Positions 27,968 to 39,983 of a DNA stretch of 64,000 nucleotides are shown piece after piece. Below the pieces are notes generated by a model. That model searched no databases and was not told the origin of the DNA. It saw nothing but the letters and a program-made list of their open reading frames with translations. The DNA is from Enterobacter ludwigii. Lineage in GTDB: Bacteria; Pseudomonadota; Gammaproteobacteria; Enterobacterales; Enterobacteriaceae. The DNA lies in assembly GCA_023023105.1 (NCBI GenBank), contig CP083824.1, positions 124,001 to 188,000 of the forward strand, written 5' to 3'. Made by a program: the position numbers and the translations under genes. The first letter of the stretch is position 1. Every line of letters starts with the position of its first letter.

Positions 27968-29917
27968 TTATGCTTCATCCACCCAAATCCGCATTTCTCC
28001 TTCTCCCCGGTTAGCCCAACTAAACCAGGGAATAAAGGTCAGCGTCTGGGGCTGACGTTGTACTGGCGAGCGGTCATACTGCCACAGCGCATCCTTGTCC
28101 TTCACGTGACAGCCAATCCCCTCTGCCTGTATCAGCATCTTGTGCGCGAAAATCCCTTTCCCTTCAAAGACCCGGAACTCGCTGTCTTGCGGCAAGGAAA
28201 GGTTATGCAGATTGGCACCGTTATCCGCTTCTTCCAGGCAGTAAACCAGCGGTCCGCGCTGTAGCGCGACTTTCCCTGCCTGCTGGCGTACCTGCGGGTT
28301 CCCATACACCCGGCGAACGGGCATCGGTAGCGTCAGCGTGACGACATCTCCTTCTTGCCAGTTTCGGGTCAGGTAGAGATATCCCCGTGAAATTTCACCT
28401 GTAGTGTCTTCACCGTTCAACGATACGCCAGGCGCCGCGCACCAGTCCGGCAGCCGCAGGGCTAGCGTATGCGTGACGGGTACAGGTGAGGTAATTTCGA
28501 TTTTTACCTGTTCATGCCACGGGTAGTTACCGCTAATCCGCAGCGCCAGGGTTTCATCGCCAACCGGAATAACGACATCGTTGCCGACGTAGAGATTAAT
28601 AAAAAGCGCATCCTGGCGAACGGTATAAATGTAATGCCCCAGCGACGTCAGCACGCGGGCGATATTCGGCGGGCAACAGGCGCAGCCAAACCAGCGCTGG
28701 CGGACGGGTTTTACGTGATCGTAGATATGGTTGAACGTCAGGGTTTTTGGATGTACTTCCAGCGGGTTTACATAGAAGAAGTGCTTACCGTCCAGCGCCA
28801 TGCCGCCGAGTACCGTGTTATATAGCGCGCGCTCCATCACGTCGGCGTAGTGACCGTCGGCCTCCATTTCCAGCATCCGGCGGGCAAACATCATCAGACC
28901 GATGGAGGCGCAGCTTTCGGCATATACCGTATCGTTGGGCAGATCGTAATCGCTGCTAAAGGCTTCCCCGCTGCTTTGCGACCCAATCCCGCCGGTAATG
29001 TACAGCTGGCGCTGGGCCATGTTGTTCCACAGCCGCAGGCAGTCCTGGCGTTTTCCTTCGTCATGACTCAGGCGCGCCAGATGCGCCATGCCCGCCATCA
29101 GGTAGACAAAACGCACCGCGTGGCCGATGGCCGTTTCTTGTTCAGCAAGCGGCTGATGCGCCTGGCTGTAGGCTTTGTCCTTGACCATCCAGGCGGGCCC
29201 GTAGGTGTTCCAGTATGATGTTCTGCCGCGCTTCTCGTATTCGATATCATAGAAGTGAGGCTGTACACCGCGTTGTTCGATGAAATATTTCACCAGTGCC
29301 AGGTAGCGTGGCTCCTGCGTGATGTCGTACAACCGCATCAGCGCCAGCTCTATTTCCGGGTGACCCGGATAACCGTGTAGCTGGTTCTCGCCGGGGCCAA
29401 ACACGCTGTCGATGTGATCGGCCAGTTTGCACACCACCTCCAGCAGACGGCGTTTTCCGGTTCCCTGAAAATATGCAACGCCAGCCTCAATCATGTGTCC
29501 GGCACAATACAGCTCGTGGCATTCAGCCAGATTCGTCCAGCGCGCTTCAGGGGCTTTCACCGTGAAATAGGTGTTGAGATAACCGTCTTCGCATTGTGCC
29601 GCCGCAACCAGCTCAATTACCTCATCAGCAGTTTTTTCCAGGTCTGAGTCAGGCTTCTGACACAGGGACCACGCTACGGCTTCCAGCCATTTTGCTACGT
29701 CACTGTCCTGAAACACCATGCCGTAGAATTCGCCTTTCTCCAGACCCGCCGCAATACGGAAGTTGGTGATGGCGTGGCTGGGTTCGGCTTCCGTCACGCG
29801 ATCGTTCAGCGCATCCCACTGGTAGGGGATCACCACATCGCGTACCAGCCGTTGATATTGTCCGAGAAACGGGTCGTTAATTTTCAGTTTATGCAGGTCG
29901 GCTTCCATTATGGACAT
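27968..29917 (-). CDS. Glycoside hydrolase family 127 (beta-L-arabinofuranosidase-like)
   Basis: A 649-residue cytosolic enzyme without signal peptide, of the DUF1680/GH127 fold: an (alpha/alpha)6 barrel (about 1-430) followed by beta-sandwich domains. The zinc and nucleophile cluster typical of GH127 is present: Glu and Cys in VYAESCASIGLMMF, and the two cysteines in FGCACCPPNIARVL, of which the family nucleophile is one. GH127 members release beta-L-arabinofuranose with retention. Start at 29917 follows GAGGAG. It is 10 bp downstream of the GPH transporter gene, so both are one operon that likely imports and splits an arabinofuranosyl oligosaccharide; the exact substrate is inferred. Confidence 0.9.
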   Translation of the reverse strand: MSIMEADLHKLKINDPFLGQYQRLVRDVVIPYQWDALNDRVTEAEPSHAITNFRIAAGLEKGEFYGMVFQDSDVAKWLEAVAWSLCQKPDSDLEKTADEVIELVAAAQCEDGYLNTYFTVKAPEARWTNLAECHELYCAGHMIEAGVAYFQGTGKRRLLEVVCKLADHIDSVFGPGENQLHGYPGHPEIELALMRLYDITQEPRYLALVKYFIEQRGVQPHFYDIEYEKRGRTSYWNTYGPAWMVKDKAYSQAHQPLAEQETAIGHAVRFVYLMAGMAHLARLSHDEGKRQDCLRLWNNMAQRQLYITGGIGSQSSGEAFSSDYDLPNDTVYAESCASIGLMMFARRMLEMEADGHYADVMERALYNTVLGGMALDGKHFFYVNPLEVHPKTLTFNHIYDHVKPVRQRWFGCACCPPNIARVLTSLGHYIYTVRQDALFINLYVGNDVVIPVGDETLALRISGNYPWHEQVKIEITSPVPVTHTLALRLPDWCAAPGVSLNGEDTTGEISRGYLYLTRNWQEGDVVTLTLPMPVRRVYGNPQVRQQAGKVALQRGPLVYCLEEADNGANLHNLSLPQDSEFRVFEGKGIFAHKMLIQAEGIGCHVKDKDALWQYDRSPVQRQPQTLTFIPWFSWANRGEGEMRIWVDEA

Positions 29918-29927
29918 CTTGTTCTCC

Positions 29928-31328
29928 TCAGGACTGTACGTGACGCTGGCGCAGGTCGGTGGCAATGCGCGACATCATTGGATTGTTGAGTCTGCACCAG
30001 CGAATTGAGACAGCCAGCAGCAGGTGGAAAAGAGCAGGGAGTAATGTCTCCATGGCGGTGATACCTTGCAGAGATGCCGGCGTCTGGTTACCGGCACCAG
30101 GTTGATAGGCTACGGCGATAAACACCAGGCTGATGATCCCGGCGCTGGAAGCCCATGCGAGCTTGATGAAAAACAGGTTAAAGGCGAAGTTCATGCCCGA
30201 CGAGCGCACGCCGTTTTTCCATTCGCCGTAGTCGTCGGCGAAGGCCATCAACGAGAAGTGCAGCGGCAGCGTAAAACCCAGGATGACGCCGTTGCTCAGG
30301 ATTACAATCAGCCAGAGCGTCTGGTAATTTGGTCCGCCGGGCAGGAACCACATTCCCGCCGCGAGCACGGCCAGCACCAGGTTGGTGTAATAGTAAAGTT
30401 TGACCGTATCAAAACGGCGGGACAGCGGGTTAACGATCACCGCCCCAAGAATGGCCGCAAAGGTCACCATGGTAAAAAACAGTGAGGTGTAGGCGGTGCT
30501 GCCCTGAAGCACGTAGGTGATGAAATACATGTACCCGCTGCCGCGGATGTTAAAAACGTTGATCAGCAGGAAGGACATCACCAGCATTAACAGCAGTTGG
30601 TCGTTTTTACGCAGGCCAGCCAGGTGCTCGCGCAGAGTGAATTTACCCATCAGTGCCAGCGGGACACGCTCACGTACCCAGAAAAAGCAGCACAGGAACA
30701 TCACCACGGCGACGGCGCACAGCACGCCCACGCCAAGCTGATAACCCTTCGCGGCATTACCCTGGCCTAATACGGATACCAGCCACGGCAGACCAACAGA
30801 CACTAAAAATCCGGCAACGCCGCACAGCACAAAACGCCATGACTGGCAGGAGATCACCTCGTTGTGTCGGGTTGTCATGGTGTTGATCAGCGCGCAGTAG
30901 GGCACGTTGATGGCGGTATAGCCTACGGATAACAGTAAATAGGTACCGAACGCCCAGGTAATTTTTACTCCCATGCTGGCTTCCGGGACGGTGAAGGTCA
31001 GTACGCCGATGATCCCAATCGGGAACGCGACCCACAGCTGCCAGGGGCGAAAACGTCCCCACCGGCTTTGCGTGCGGTCAGCAATCACGCCCATTACCGG
31101 GTCGGAAATGGCGTCAAATACACGCAAGGCAATAAATAGCGTGCCAACGAGCGCAGGCGTCAGACCAAAAATATCGGTATAGAAAAAGGTGAGAAAGTTC
31201 ATGATAAGACAGGTAATGACCGTGCCGCCCGCGTCACCCAGGCCGTAGCCTATTTTTTCGCGAACTGACAGGCGGTCATCTATTGCCGGTTGTGCAACGT
31301 CAGATTCTGTAATCGGTGTGGAAGTCAT
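29928..31328 (-). CDS. GPH-family glycoside/cation symporter (YicJ/MelB-like)
   Basis: A 466-residue inner-membrane sugar symporter of the glycoside-pentoside-hexuronide family with about 12 membrane segments. Family signatures are [12 protein letters not shown] near the N-terminus, [28 protein letters not shown] and, near the end, [19 protein letters not shown]. The start is set at [10 protein letters not shown] (31328), with AGGAG upstream. It shares an operon with the GH127 gene and is divergent from an AraC regulator, so it most likely brings in the GH127 substrate with H+ or Na+. Confidence 0.92.
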   Translation of the reverse strand: MTSTPITESDVAQPAIDDRLSVREKIGYGLGDAGGTVITCLIMNFLTFFYTDIFGLTPALVGTLFIALRVFDAISDPVMGVIADRTQSRWGRFRPWQLWVAFPIGIIGVLTFTVPEASMGVKITWAFGTYLLLSVGYTAINVPYCALINTMTTRHNEVISCQSWRFVLCGVAGFLVSVGLPWLVSVLGQGNAAKGYQLGVGVLCAVAVVMFLCCFFWVRERVPLALMGKFTLREHLAGLRKNDQLLLMLVMSFLLINVFNIRGSGYMYFITYVLQGSTAYTSLFFTMVTFAAILGAVIVNPLSRRFDTVKLYYYTNLVLAVLAAGMWFLPGGPNYQTLWLIVILSNGVILGFTLPLHFSLMAFADDYGEWKNGVRSSGMNFAFNLFFIKLAWASSAGIISLVFIAVAYQPGAGNQTPASLQGITAMETLLPALFHLLLAVSIRWCRLNNPMMSRIATDLRQRHVQS

Positions 31329-31552
31329 GAGGTAACTCCTCGGTAATCGATTTTTATCGTATTTATGCAAGGTACTCCATTTATTCTGCACCGAACGACA
31401 GGGCCAACAAGGGAAGGGAAAAGTATAAAAAGATGACAATTCCGACCTGATGCTAAAAATGTGAGTTGGATCGGGAAGGGATATTAATATTTATTAATAA
31501 TCAATGAATAAACTCAATTTCCATGACGATAAAAGCGGGATGGTGAATACCG

Positions 31553-32362
31553 ATGCTTGAATTATCCATAGCGCTTCCGATTAAGGTACAAAATGGCGGG
31601 TTATTTATTTCCCGAGGTGTGGGTCGTCATCCGGCGCGAAAGCTGGCGTCGTGGGAAATAATTTTTGTCGAAAAAGGGACGTTAACGATCCTGGAGGAAA
31701 ACACCCTTTTTGAGGTGAAGACTGGAGAAAGTTTATTGCTTTGGCCGGATCGGCGGCACGTTGGTGTGGAGGATTTCCCGGCAGATCTCAAATTCTACTG
31801 GCTGCACTTCGAAGTGGAAAACACAGGGCAGGGCTCCCCCTCTCTGGCAATAGAACAGCATTGCAGCGTCAGGGATGCGCAATATGTCATTTCTCTGTTC
31901 CGTCAGTTTCTGAGTGAGCAGGAAAAATTACAGCGTAGTATGGCGCTGGAGCTCCTTTTACTCCTGATTTTGCAGCAAGTTTCGCTCTCTTCGGGGTATG
32001 AGGACAAAATGGATGAGGCTGGAGCCGCAATGGCGTGGAAGGCGAAACAGCTTATTCGCACACAATTTCATTTACCCCTCTCTACTTCGAAGCTCGCCAG
32101 AGAGTTGCACTGTAATGCCGATTATCTGGGGCGCGTGTTTCGTCGCACTTTTCACTTAACCCTGACGGAGGCGATACATCGCCAGCGCGTCAGGGCGGCG
32201 GAAAAGCTGTTACTGGATGGCTCTGCATCGCTCACCGAAGTGGCAACCCGCTGCGGGTTTAATGACGTGGGCTATTTCCGGCAGATATTTACCAAACACA
32301 CGGGCTTAACACCCGCCGTCTGGAAACGGCGGTACTGTAAGGAACACATCAATTCCGGGTGA
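31553..32362 (+). CDS. AraC-family transcriptional regulator of the GH127/GPH module
   Basis: A 269-residue AraC/XylS regulator: N-terminal cupin sugar-binding domain (about 15-110; VFEKGTLTILEENTLFEV-like stretch and WPDRRHVGVEDFP) and C-terminal double helix-turn-helix (about 165-265; STSKLARELHCNADYLGRVF, SLTEVATRCGFNDVGYFRQI and FTKHTGLTPAVWKRR). It is divergent from the GPH-GH127 operon across a 224-bp spacer and is therefore its probable activator. Its stop abuts that of convergent sgbE with no spacer. Confidence 0.88.
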   Translation: MLELSIALPIKVQNGGLFISRGVGRHPARKLASWEIIFVEKGTLTILEENTLFEVKTGESLLLWPDRRHVGVEDFPADLKFYWLHFEVENTGQGSPSLAIEQHCSVRDAQYVISLFRQFLSEQEKLQRSMALELLLLLILQQVSLSSGYEDKMDEAGAAMAWKAKQLIRTQFHLPLSTSKLARELHCNADYLGRVFRRTFHLTLTEAIHRQRVRAAEKLLLDGSASLTEVATRCGFNDVGYFRQIFTKHTGLTPAVWKRRYCKEHINSG

Positions 32363-33058
32363 TTACTGCCCGTAATAGGCATTCGCCCCGTGCTTGCGAA
32401 GGTAGTGCTTGTCCAGTAGCTCCTGTTGCATCACCGGTAGCTGCGGTGCCAGCTGACGTGAAAACAGGCCCATACAGGCGCACTCTTCCAGCACCACCGC
32501 GTTGTGTACTGCATCGGCCGCATTTTTTCCCCAGGCGAACGGACCGTGAGAATGGACCAGCACTGCCGGAATTTGCATCGGGTTTAAGTCGCGCTCCTCG
32601 AAGGTTTTGATGATCACTTCCCCCGTCTGATATTCGTATTCCCCGGCTATTTCAGCCGTGGTCATCAGCCGTGTGCAGGGGATCGCGCCATAAAAGTAGT
32701 CGGCATGCGTGGTGCCCCATGCAGGTAAATCCAAACCCGCCTGCGACCAGATTGTGGCGTGGCGGGAATGCGTATGGACTATGCCGCCAATCTCAGGGTA
32801 ACGGCGATACAATGCAAGATGCGTTGGCGTGTCGGAGGAGGGCTTTTTGCTGCCTTCGACTACCGCACCCGTGGCAAGATCAACCACCACCATGTCGTTT
32901 GCGGTCATCACGTCATACTCTACGCCGGAGGGTTTGATCACCATTAGCCCGCTTTCGCGATCGACCGCGCTGACGTTGCCCCAGGTAAATGTCACCAGCT
33001 GGTGGGCGGGAAGCGCCAGGTTTGCTGCCAGCACTTCAGCTTTGAGTTGTTCTAACAT
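32363..33058 (-). CDS. sgbE: L-ribulose-5-phosphate 4-epimerase (YiaS/SgbE)
   Basis: Interconverts L-ribulose 5-phosphate and D-xylulose 5-phosphate, the last step that brings the ascorbate/L-xylulose route to the pentose phosphate pathway. The 231-residue class II aldolase fold has the zinc histidines in [11 protein letters not shown] and [10 protein letters not shown], and TFTWGNVSA and IKPSGVEYD phosphate-site motifs. Length equals E. coli SgbE. It is the last gene of yiaKLX1X2PQRS and overlaps sgbU by 7 bp. Confidence 0.95.
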   Translation of the reverse strand: MLEQLKAEVLAANLALPAHQLVTFTWGNVSAVDRESGLMVIKPSGVEYDVMTANDMVVVDLATGAVVEGSKKPSSDTPTHLALYRRYPEIGGIVHTHSRHATIWSQAGLDLPAWGTTHADYFYGAIPCTRLMTTAEIAGEYEYQTGEVIIKTFEERDLNPMQIPAVLVHSHGPFAWGKNAADAVHNAVVLEECACMGLFSRQLAPQLPVMQQELLDKHYLRKHGANAYYGQ

Positions 33059-33912
33059 GTCATGCCTCCTTCCTGCATACGGGCTTCAATCCAGCGACGC
33101 GCCTGGATGATTTCCAGTACGGGCTCTTTTGCTTTTTCAGTCCACATTTCAATCAGAAACGCGCCGCGATAGTTCAGTTGGTTCAGCGTGTTAAACACGC
33201 CGACAAAATCAACACAGCCTTCGCCAAACGGCACATCGCGGAACTGTCCCGGGCTGTTTTCAGTGACGGGTTGGGTATCTTTCAGGTGGATTGCGGCAAT
33301 ACGGTCAATGCCCAACGTCAGCTCGGCGGTGACATCGTTGCCCCACGCGCTCAGGTTTCCGACATCCGGGTAAACGCTAAACCACGGTGAAGCGAGCATG
33401 TCGTCCCACTTTTTCCATTTGCTGATCGAGTTCATAAAGGCGGTGTCCATGATCTCCACTGCCAGCATCACCTGTGCCGCAGCGGCTTGTTCCACCGCCC
33501 ACGCCAGCCCTTCTGCGAAGCGCTGCTGGGTGCCCTCGTCGTGTTCTTCGTAGTAAACGTCATAGCCAGCAAGCTGAATGGTGCGGATACCTAAATCACG
33601 CGCCAGCCTGATGGCTTTGGTCATGATTTCGCGGGCGCGCTCGCGCACGGCTTCATCGCGGCTACCAAACGGGAAACGACGGTGGGCAGATAAGCACATG
33701 GATGGAATCGACACGCCGGTTTCCAGCATGGCTTCAACCAGCGATGCACGCTGCGTGGTGCTCCACTCAAGACGTGACAGACGTTCGTCAGTTTCATCAA
33801 CCGACATTTCGACAAAATCAAACCCGCAGCTTTTCGCCAGCACCAGACGTTCCGGCCAGGTGAGATCTTTCGACAGCGCTTTTTCGTAAATACCCAACGG
33901 ATGCTGACGCAT
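33052..33912 (-). CDS. sgbU: L-xylulose-5-phosphate 3-epimerase (YiaR/SgbU)
   Basis: A 286-residue TIM-barrel epimerase that converts L-xylulose 5-phosphate to L-ribulose 5-phosphate. Xylose-isomerase-like blocks are visible: [50 protein letters not shown] and [15 protein letters not shown], with metal-binding Glu/Asp/His. Length is identical to E. coli SgbU. It is 2 bp downstream of sgbH and overlaps sgbE, supporting one transcript. Confidence 0.94.
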   Translation of the reverse strand: MRQHPLGIYEKALSKDLTWPERLVLAKSCGFDFVEMSVDETDERLSRLEWSTTQRASLVEAMLETGVSIPSMCLSAHRRFPFGSRDEAVRERAREIMTKAIRLARDLGIRTIQLAGYDVYYEEHDEGTQQRFAEGLAWAVEQAAAAQVMLAVEIMDTAFMNSISKWKKWDDMLASPWFSVYPDVGNLSAWGNDVTAELTLGIDRIAAIHLKDTQPVTENSPGQFRDVPFGEGCVDFVGVFNTLNQLNYRGAFLIEMWTEKAKEPVLEIIQARRWIEARMQEGGMTC

Positions 33913-33914
33913 GG

Positions 33915-34568
33915 TTACTCTCCCCAGATGTCGCGGATTTGTGAATGGAATGCCTGTGCTACCTGCGGTGGCTTTTCAGCACCAGCCAGCGCGCGGCCGG
34001 CAATAAAGGCTTTGACGTTTATCTGCTTAAACAGCGGCAGGTCGGCAGGAGTGATCCCGCCGGTAATCGAAAGCTGTAAACCGATGTCGGAGAGCGCTTT
34101 CATTTTCGCGAGATCCGCTTCGCCCCACTGCTGACCACTCGCCTGCGCGTCGCGCCCGCGGTGATAGATGGCCTGTTTCACCCCGATGTGGCGCCATGCG
34201 CGTGCATCTTCCAGCGTCCAGTTACCAAACAGCTCCATCTGGATTTCGCCGCCGCAGCGTTGAGCGACTTCATGGCCTTTTTTAACGGTCGCCAGCGGTG
34301 CCGCGCAGATGATGGTCATCCAGTTCGCGCCTGCACCGAACGCCTGTTCTGCCAGCGTTTCTCCAGCGTCGGCCACTTTCCAGTCCGCCACGATGATTTT
34401 GTCCGGGCACTGCTCGCGAAGGGCACGCACGGCCTGTAAACCCTCGGTCAGGCACAGAATGGTGCCCGCCTCGACGATATCAACGTGATCCGCAAGCAAA
34501 GCGACATCGCGCTGTGCGGCCTGAAGTGAGGTATGGTCGAGCGCCAGTTGAAGTAATGGACGGCTCAT
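33915..34568 (-). CDS. sgbH: 3-keto-L-gulonate-6-phosphate decarboxylase (YiaQ/SgbH)
   Basis: Decarboxylates 3-keto-L-gulonate 6-phosphate to L-xylulose 5-phosphate with Mg2+. The 217-residue OMP-decarboxylase-superfamily barrel has the active-site pattern [13 protein letters not shown] (Asp-x-Lys-x-x-Asp), [15 protein letters not shown] and [14 protein letters not shown] for the phosphate. It is three residues shorter than K-12 SgbH. It overlaps lyxK by 4 bp and precedes sgbU. Confidence 0.95.
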   Translation of the reverse strand: MSRPLLQLALDHTSLQAAQRDVALLADHVDIVEAGTILCLTEGLQAVRALREQCPDKIIVADWKVADAGETLAEQAFGAGANWMTIICAAPLATVKKGHEVAQRCGGEIQMELFGNWTLEDARAWRHIGVKQAIYHRGRDAQASGQQWGEADLAKMKALSDIGLQLSITGGITPADLPLFKQINVKAFIAGRALAGAEKPPQVAQAFHSQIRDIWGE

Positions 34569-36070
34569 AGGTCGAACTCCTTAACACGGGCGTGATAGCC
34601 CTGTAGTGCGGTAATCAGTAACTGGTAGCGGTGATATTTGCGCTGGTAGGCAGCATGGGCGCGAATATCGGGTTCAATGACCCTGGTGTCGTGTCGCAGG
34701 GCACGCTGAGCGGCGTGGAAATCGGTATAGATGCCCGTACCGACAAGTGCTGCCAGCGCCGCACCGGAGCAACCGGTCTCTTCCACCTGCGGTAGTTCTA
34801 TTGCCAGACCGCTGACATCTGCCAGCATTTGCATCCACACATCTGAATGAGTGGGGCCACCCGTGACGCGCAGCGACGTCACGTGTGTAAAGCGTTCCAG
34901 CATGCGGTTCAGGTGGGTCATGTGGCTAAAGACCACGCCCTCATAAACCGCCTGCAACAGATGGGCCCGGGAGTGCAGTGCCTGCATTCCGTAAAAGCCG
35001 CTGGTCATCTCCAGACCAGCGTTGCTCCCATAGAGGAACGGCAGGAAAAACACATCGCTTTCCGCCTTCGGTAATCTGGCAACGGCATCGTTAATCTCAC
35101 TGAACGAGACGTCACCCCATTGCGCTGTCAGCCACTCCAGGTTGCCGGATGAGGTCGGGCTGGCTTCGTGCACGATGTACTGCTGCGGGTGCACATAGCG
35201 GCCATACACATAGGGAAAGGGTTCGTTATCACGAATGCCGTTGGCGATCCCGCTGGTCACGGCCCAGGTTCCCATCACCGCGTTAAGCGTGTTGTCATCA
35301 TGGAGTCCGGCGCAGATCGCGGTGGAAACCACATCAAACAGCCCGCCAACGACGGGAGTACCCGCCGCCAGACCGGTAAGCGAGGCTGCCTGAGCGGTGA
35401 TTTCCCCGCAAATTTCTGCGGAGCCGACAATCGGCGGTAGTGCACCGTCAATTTCGCTGATATCAAGCCAGCGTGTGAGCTGTGGATCGTACTGAGCAGT
35501 GCTCATGTTGTAGAGATTGGACTCCGAGATATTGCTCTCTTCGCAGCCTTTTTCCCCCGTCAGACACCAGCGCAGGTAGTCGTGCGCCATCATCACGCAG
35601 CCAATCTGCTGATACCGCTGTGGTTCGTTCTCTTTGACCCAGCGCAGGAGCGAAGTCGGATGCCCGGTCCATAGCGTCTGGCGAGTATGCGGGTACAGTT
35701 TTTCGGGAATGCCGTCTTGCTGCCAGCGCTGCACAATCTCCAGTGCCCGACGGTCAGAAGAGAGCATGGCGTTTCCCAGTGGCTGATCCTGCTTATCAAG
35801 CAGAAACAGCCCTTTGCCCTGAGCCGAAATACCGACACCTTTGATCTGCTCGCCATCGACCCTGGCATTTTTGAGCAGCAGTGCGACGGTCGTGTGGCAG
35901 TGCTGCCAGAGCTGGTGCATATCCCGCTCAGCATAGCCAGGACGCGGGCTGAGAGTGGCAACCGAACGGCGCTCGATACAGACCTCTTTTCCCTGACGGG
36001 TGTATAAACCGGCTTTCAGATAAGTACCGCCACAATCGATACCCAGCCAGAAGGGCTCTTTTTCACTCAT
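34565..36070 (-). CDS. lyxK: FGGY carbohydrate kinase (YiaP/LyxK, L-xylulose or 3-keto-L-gulonate kinase)
   Basis: A 501-residue FGGY-family kinase with two actin-like domains: ATP site near the N-terminus (WLGIDCGGTYLKAGLYTRQG) and the second phosphate motif GGPTHSDVWMQMLADVSGL near residue 400. In E. coli LyxK is an L-xylulose kinase that also phosphorylates 3-keto-L-gulonate; in this operon the latter role fits, because SgbH needs 3-keto-L-gulonate 6-phosphate. It is in the yiaP position of yiaKLX1X2PQRS. An intergenic repeat separates it from yiaX2. Confidence 0.94.
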   Translation of the reverse strand: MSEKEPFWLGIDCGGTYLKAGLYTRQGKEVCIERRSVATLSPRPGYAERDMHQLWQHCHTTVALLLKNARVDGEQIKGVGISAQGKGLFLLDKQDQPLGNAMLSSDRRALEIVQRWQQDGIPEKLYPHTRQTLWTGHPTSLLRWVKENEPQRYQQIGCVMMAHDYLRWCLTGEKGCEESNISESNLYNMSTAQYDPQLTRWLDISEIDGALPPIVGSAEICGEITAQAASLTGLAAGTPVVGGLFDVVSTAICAGLHDDNTLNAVMGTWAVTSGIANGIRDNEPFPYVYGRYVHPQQYIVHEASPTSSGNLEWLTAQWGDVSFSEINDAVARLPKAESDVFFLPFLYGSNAGLEMTSGFYGMQALHSRAHLLQAVYEGVVFSHMTHLNRMLERFTHVTSLRVTGGPTHSDVWMQMLADVSGLAIELPQVEETGCSGAALAALVGTGIYTDFHAAQRALRHDTRVIEPDIRAHAAYQRKYHRYQLLITALQGYHARVKEFDL

Positions 36071-36090
36071 CTTTGATTCTCTTGTGTTGC

Positions 36091-36125
36091 TCCCTCTCCC
36101 GGTGGGAGAGGGCTGGGGTGAGGGC
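36091..36125. repeat. Intergenic palindromic repeat (copy 3 of 4), lyxK-yiaX2
   Basis: TCCCTCTCCCGGTGGGAGAG plus GGCTGGGGTGAGGGC. Same family as copies 1, 2 and 4. Being inside the yia operon it may act on mRNA stability between yiaX2 and lyxK. Confidence 0.7.
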
Positions 36126-36126
36126 T

Positions 36127-37446
36127 TCAGGCCGCACGTTTATGTGAGTTCACCGAGGGATTCGGCTCAGCTCCGGCATCGCATTTCGCCGGTAACAGCA
36201 GGGCCAACAGCGATGCCAGCGCCAGAGAGACCGCCAGGCAGTAAACCCCAGCGTCTTTGCTGTACAGCGTGATAAGCACGCCAACCGCATAAGGGCCGCA
36301 GAAGCCACCGAGGTTACCCAGGGCGTTAATCACGCCGCGCGCACCGCCCGCCATTTCGGCACTAAACAGACGCGCCGGAATAGTCCAGAACACACCCGCA
36401 GCGGATTGCAGGAAGAAGCCGCAGCCCACCAGCGCGGTATAGGCCAGCCAGGTGTTCTCTTTTAGCGCCACAGAAAGGAACATACAGAGCGCGAAACCAA
36501 TCAAGGGCAGGGAGACAAACAACTTGCGCTTGCCGGTACGGTCAGAAAGAGACGAGAACAGGAACATGCCCGCAATCGCGCCGATGTAAGGCAGAATGGC
36601 GAGCATCCCTACCTGGCCGATACTGGTATGCGTCAGCTCTTTCAGGATGGTTGGCAGCCAGAGGGTGTAACCGTAAATTCCGGTCTGGTAGAAGAAGTTC
36701 AGGGCGATCAGCTGCCACATGGTTTTGTCGGACAGCACTGCGCTGAGCGAGGCATTTTTCACCTCTTTACCGGCAATCGCCAGCTGTTCCGCCGCCAGCG
36801 TTTTCACCAGGTAGTTTTTTTCGGCTTCCGATATCCAGCGGGCTTCTTGTGGACGGTCATACACGGTGAATGCCCAGAGCACCAGCACCACAACGGACAT
36901 CAGCCCTTCAATAATGAACAGCCAGCGCCAGTCGAGCGCGGTGATGATCCAACCCGACAACGGTGCTGTGATGATCCCGGCAATGGGCACGAACATAATC
37001 ACAATCGCGTTGGCGCGACCGCGCTCGGCATCCGGGAACCAGTTACTGATCATGGTGAGCACAACGGGCAGCATCCCGCCCTCCGCCACGCCGAGTAAGA
37101 ATCGCAGCACCAGAAGCTGATACTGATTCGTCACGAGACCCGTGAGTACCGAGATCACCGCCCAGGCGACCAGCGACCAGCCGATAAACTTCTTACCACT
37201 ACCATGAACAGCAATTTTGCCACCGGGAACCTGCAGGAACAGATAGCCGATAAAGAAGATACCGCCCGCCAGGCCAGCCATAGTGGCGGATATACCTAAT
37301 TCTTCATCCATACCACCAGGCATCGCAAATGCAATATTCACTCGGTCCATATATGAAATAATGCAGGCGATAAGGATAGGGGGAATGATTCTTAGCCAGC
37401 GCTGGCGCGGAATATCCGCATGTAGAGCTTGAGAAGTCGTGTTCAT
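36127..37446 (-). CDS. yiaX2: MFS transporter YiaX2 (ACS/phthalate-permease type)
   Basis: A 439-residue inner-membrane anion:cation symporter (ACS) of the major facilitator superfamily with about 12 segments. ACS marks include YMDRVNIAFAMP in TM1, LRFLLGVAEGGMLPVVLTM, ISNWFPDAERGRANAIVIM and TIPARLFSAEMAGGARGVIN. The position between yiaX1 and lyxK equals that of Klebsiella YiaX2, where the operon supports aerobic L-ascorbate use. It takes the place of the yiaMNO TRAP transporter of K-12. The likely cargo is L-ascorbate or 2,3-diketo-L-gulonate, by context. Confidence 0.88.
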   Translation of the reverse strand: MNTTSQALHADIPRQRWLRIIPPILIACIISYMDRVNIAFAMPGGMDEELGISATMAGLAGGIFFIGYLFLQVPGGKIAVHGSGKKFIGWSLVAWAVISVLTGLVTNQYQLLVLRFLLGVAEGGMLPVVLTMISNWFPDAERGRANAIVIMFVPIAGIITAPLSGWIITALDWRWLFIIEGLMSVVVLVLWAFTVYDRPQEARWISEAEKNYLVKTLAAEQLAIAGKEVKNASLSAVLSDKTMWQLIALNFFYQTGIYGYTLWLPTILKELTHTSIGQVGMLAILPYIGAIAGMFLFSSLSDRTGKRKLFVSLPLIGFALCMFLSVALKENTWLAYTALVGCGFFLQSAAGVFWTIPARLFSAEMAGGARGVINALGNLGGFCGPYAVGVLITLYSKDAGVYCLAVSLALASLLALLLPAKCDAGAEPNPSVNSHKRAA

Positions 37447-37489
37447 ATTTAATGTCTCAGTAAATGTAACCGGAATAAGATTTTTATTT

Positions 37490-38416
37490 TTATTGTGTCG
37501 CTTTTTTCATGGCGCTAATGCCGTCGCGCAAAATGGCAATGCGATGGCTGACGTCAGCATTAGCATTTATTTCCAGCAATTTAATACCGGAGAATTTCAA
37601 TGTTGCGGCGCTCGCCGCAGTAAAGAGTGTTTTTGCGTGTTCAGTGGTCAGTAGACTGTCGGCGCAGAATGAAGAAAATGGTGCATGGAGATCCTGCCAG
37701 TCACCGTATTCACCGGTTGCCGTTGTCCCGGAGAACATTAGCGCGCCGAGTTTTCCGGCGTTGAGTGCGGTCTGAACATGCTCAAGCGGAAGGGCGGTGT
37801 TACGACCTTCGATGGCCGAACGTGCCCAGTTGATGCAGACGCTGATATCCGTATCTTTCACCACTTCCAGTACCTGCTCCAGGGGTAAAAATCCCTTACG
37901 CGGAGCGAGTCCGGTCATAGCATCGCAGTGCTCAAGAACCAGATCGCATGACCAGTTCCAACCTGCTATTTCACGAATGGAGCGAGAGAATGCCTCCGTG
38001 GCTTGTTCGACAGAGGCATTACCTGCCTGCGGTGCTGCCTGCATCTCCAGGGCGATCGCTTTCCCAGGGTAACGGGCATTCACGGCGTCAATTTTCTGGT
38101 GCAGATGGCGATAGAATTCGACGCAGGCCTTACGCTGTTGCTCGTCGGCGGAGGCCAGGCCGAACGCGCCGTTGGTACCACGGCGGCGCATGGTTTCCAT
38201 TACTGCCGTCACGACGATTTGCCAGTCCCCTGGCGTATGACGGAACAGCCATTCATCACCAAACGGATGCAGGTTTTCAAGGCAAGGTTGTTCCAGCCCG
38301 CGGATGTTGGGCGTGTCGGAAAGTTCCCGCCAGAAGGTTTGTTCTTCTTGTTCACCTTTCTGGTGAAACGAAGGTGCGCAGGGGGACGCACCAATAATAA
38401 AACCGGTGTTGGTCAT
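37490..38416 (-). CDS. yiaX1: DUF4862 family protein YiaX1
   Basis: A 308-residue cytosolic protein of the DUF4862 family, matching the YiaX1 position in the Klebsiella yiaKLX1X2PQRS operon. A TIM-barrel-like alternation is suggested by [11 protein letters not shown] at the start, [31 protein letters not shown] (Glu-His pair) and [16 protein letters not shown]; these resemble sugar isomerase/epimerase barrels. No catalysed step has been firmly assigned; the pathway has room for a lactonase or isomerase of ascorbate-derived acids, which is inference. The AGGAA ribosome site precedes ATG 38416. Confidence 0.85.
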   Translation of the reverse strand: MTNTGFIIGASPCAPSFHQKGEQEEQTFWRELSDTPNIRGLEQPCLENLHPFGDEWLFRHTPGDWQIVVTAVMETMRRRGTNGAFGLASADEQQRKACVEFYRHLHQKIDAVNARYPGKAIALEMQAAPQAGNASVEQATEAFSRSIREIAGWNWSCDLVLEHCDAMTGLAPRKGFLPLEQVLEVVKDTDISVCINWARSAIEGRNTALPLEHVQTALNAGKLGALMFSGTTATGEYGDWQDLHAPFSSFCADSLLTTEHAKTLFTAASAATLKFSGIKLLEINANADVSHRIAILRDGISAMKKATQ

Positions 38417-38442
38417 TTCGCATTCCTGTATTTATCAGAAAA

Positions 38443-39919
<1,477 letters not shown>

Positions 39920-39983
39920 CCCTGTTCTCCTGTTCTTTTAAGGGGCAAGTGCGAGTGCTTTTTTATCGCTAAATTTCACTATG

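Noticed and set aside
24041..32362. Prophage, ICE or genomic island with integrase
   Set aside because: No integrase, tRNA gene or attachment-site repeats seen; the accessory genes look like separate small insertions in a junction hotspot.
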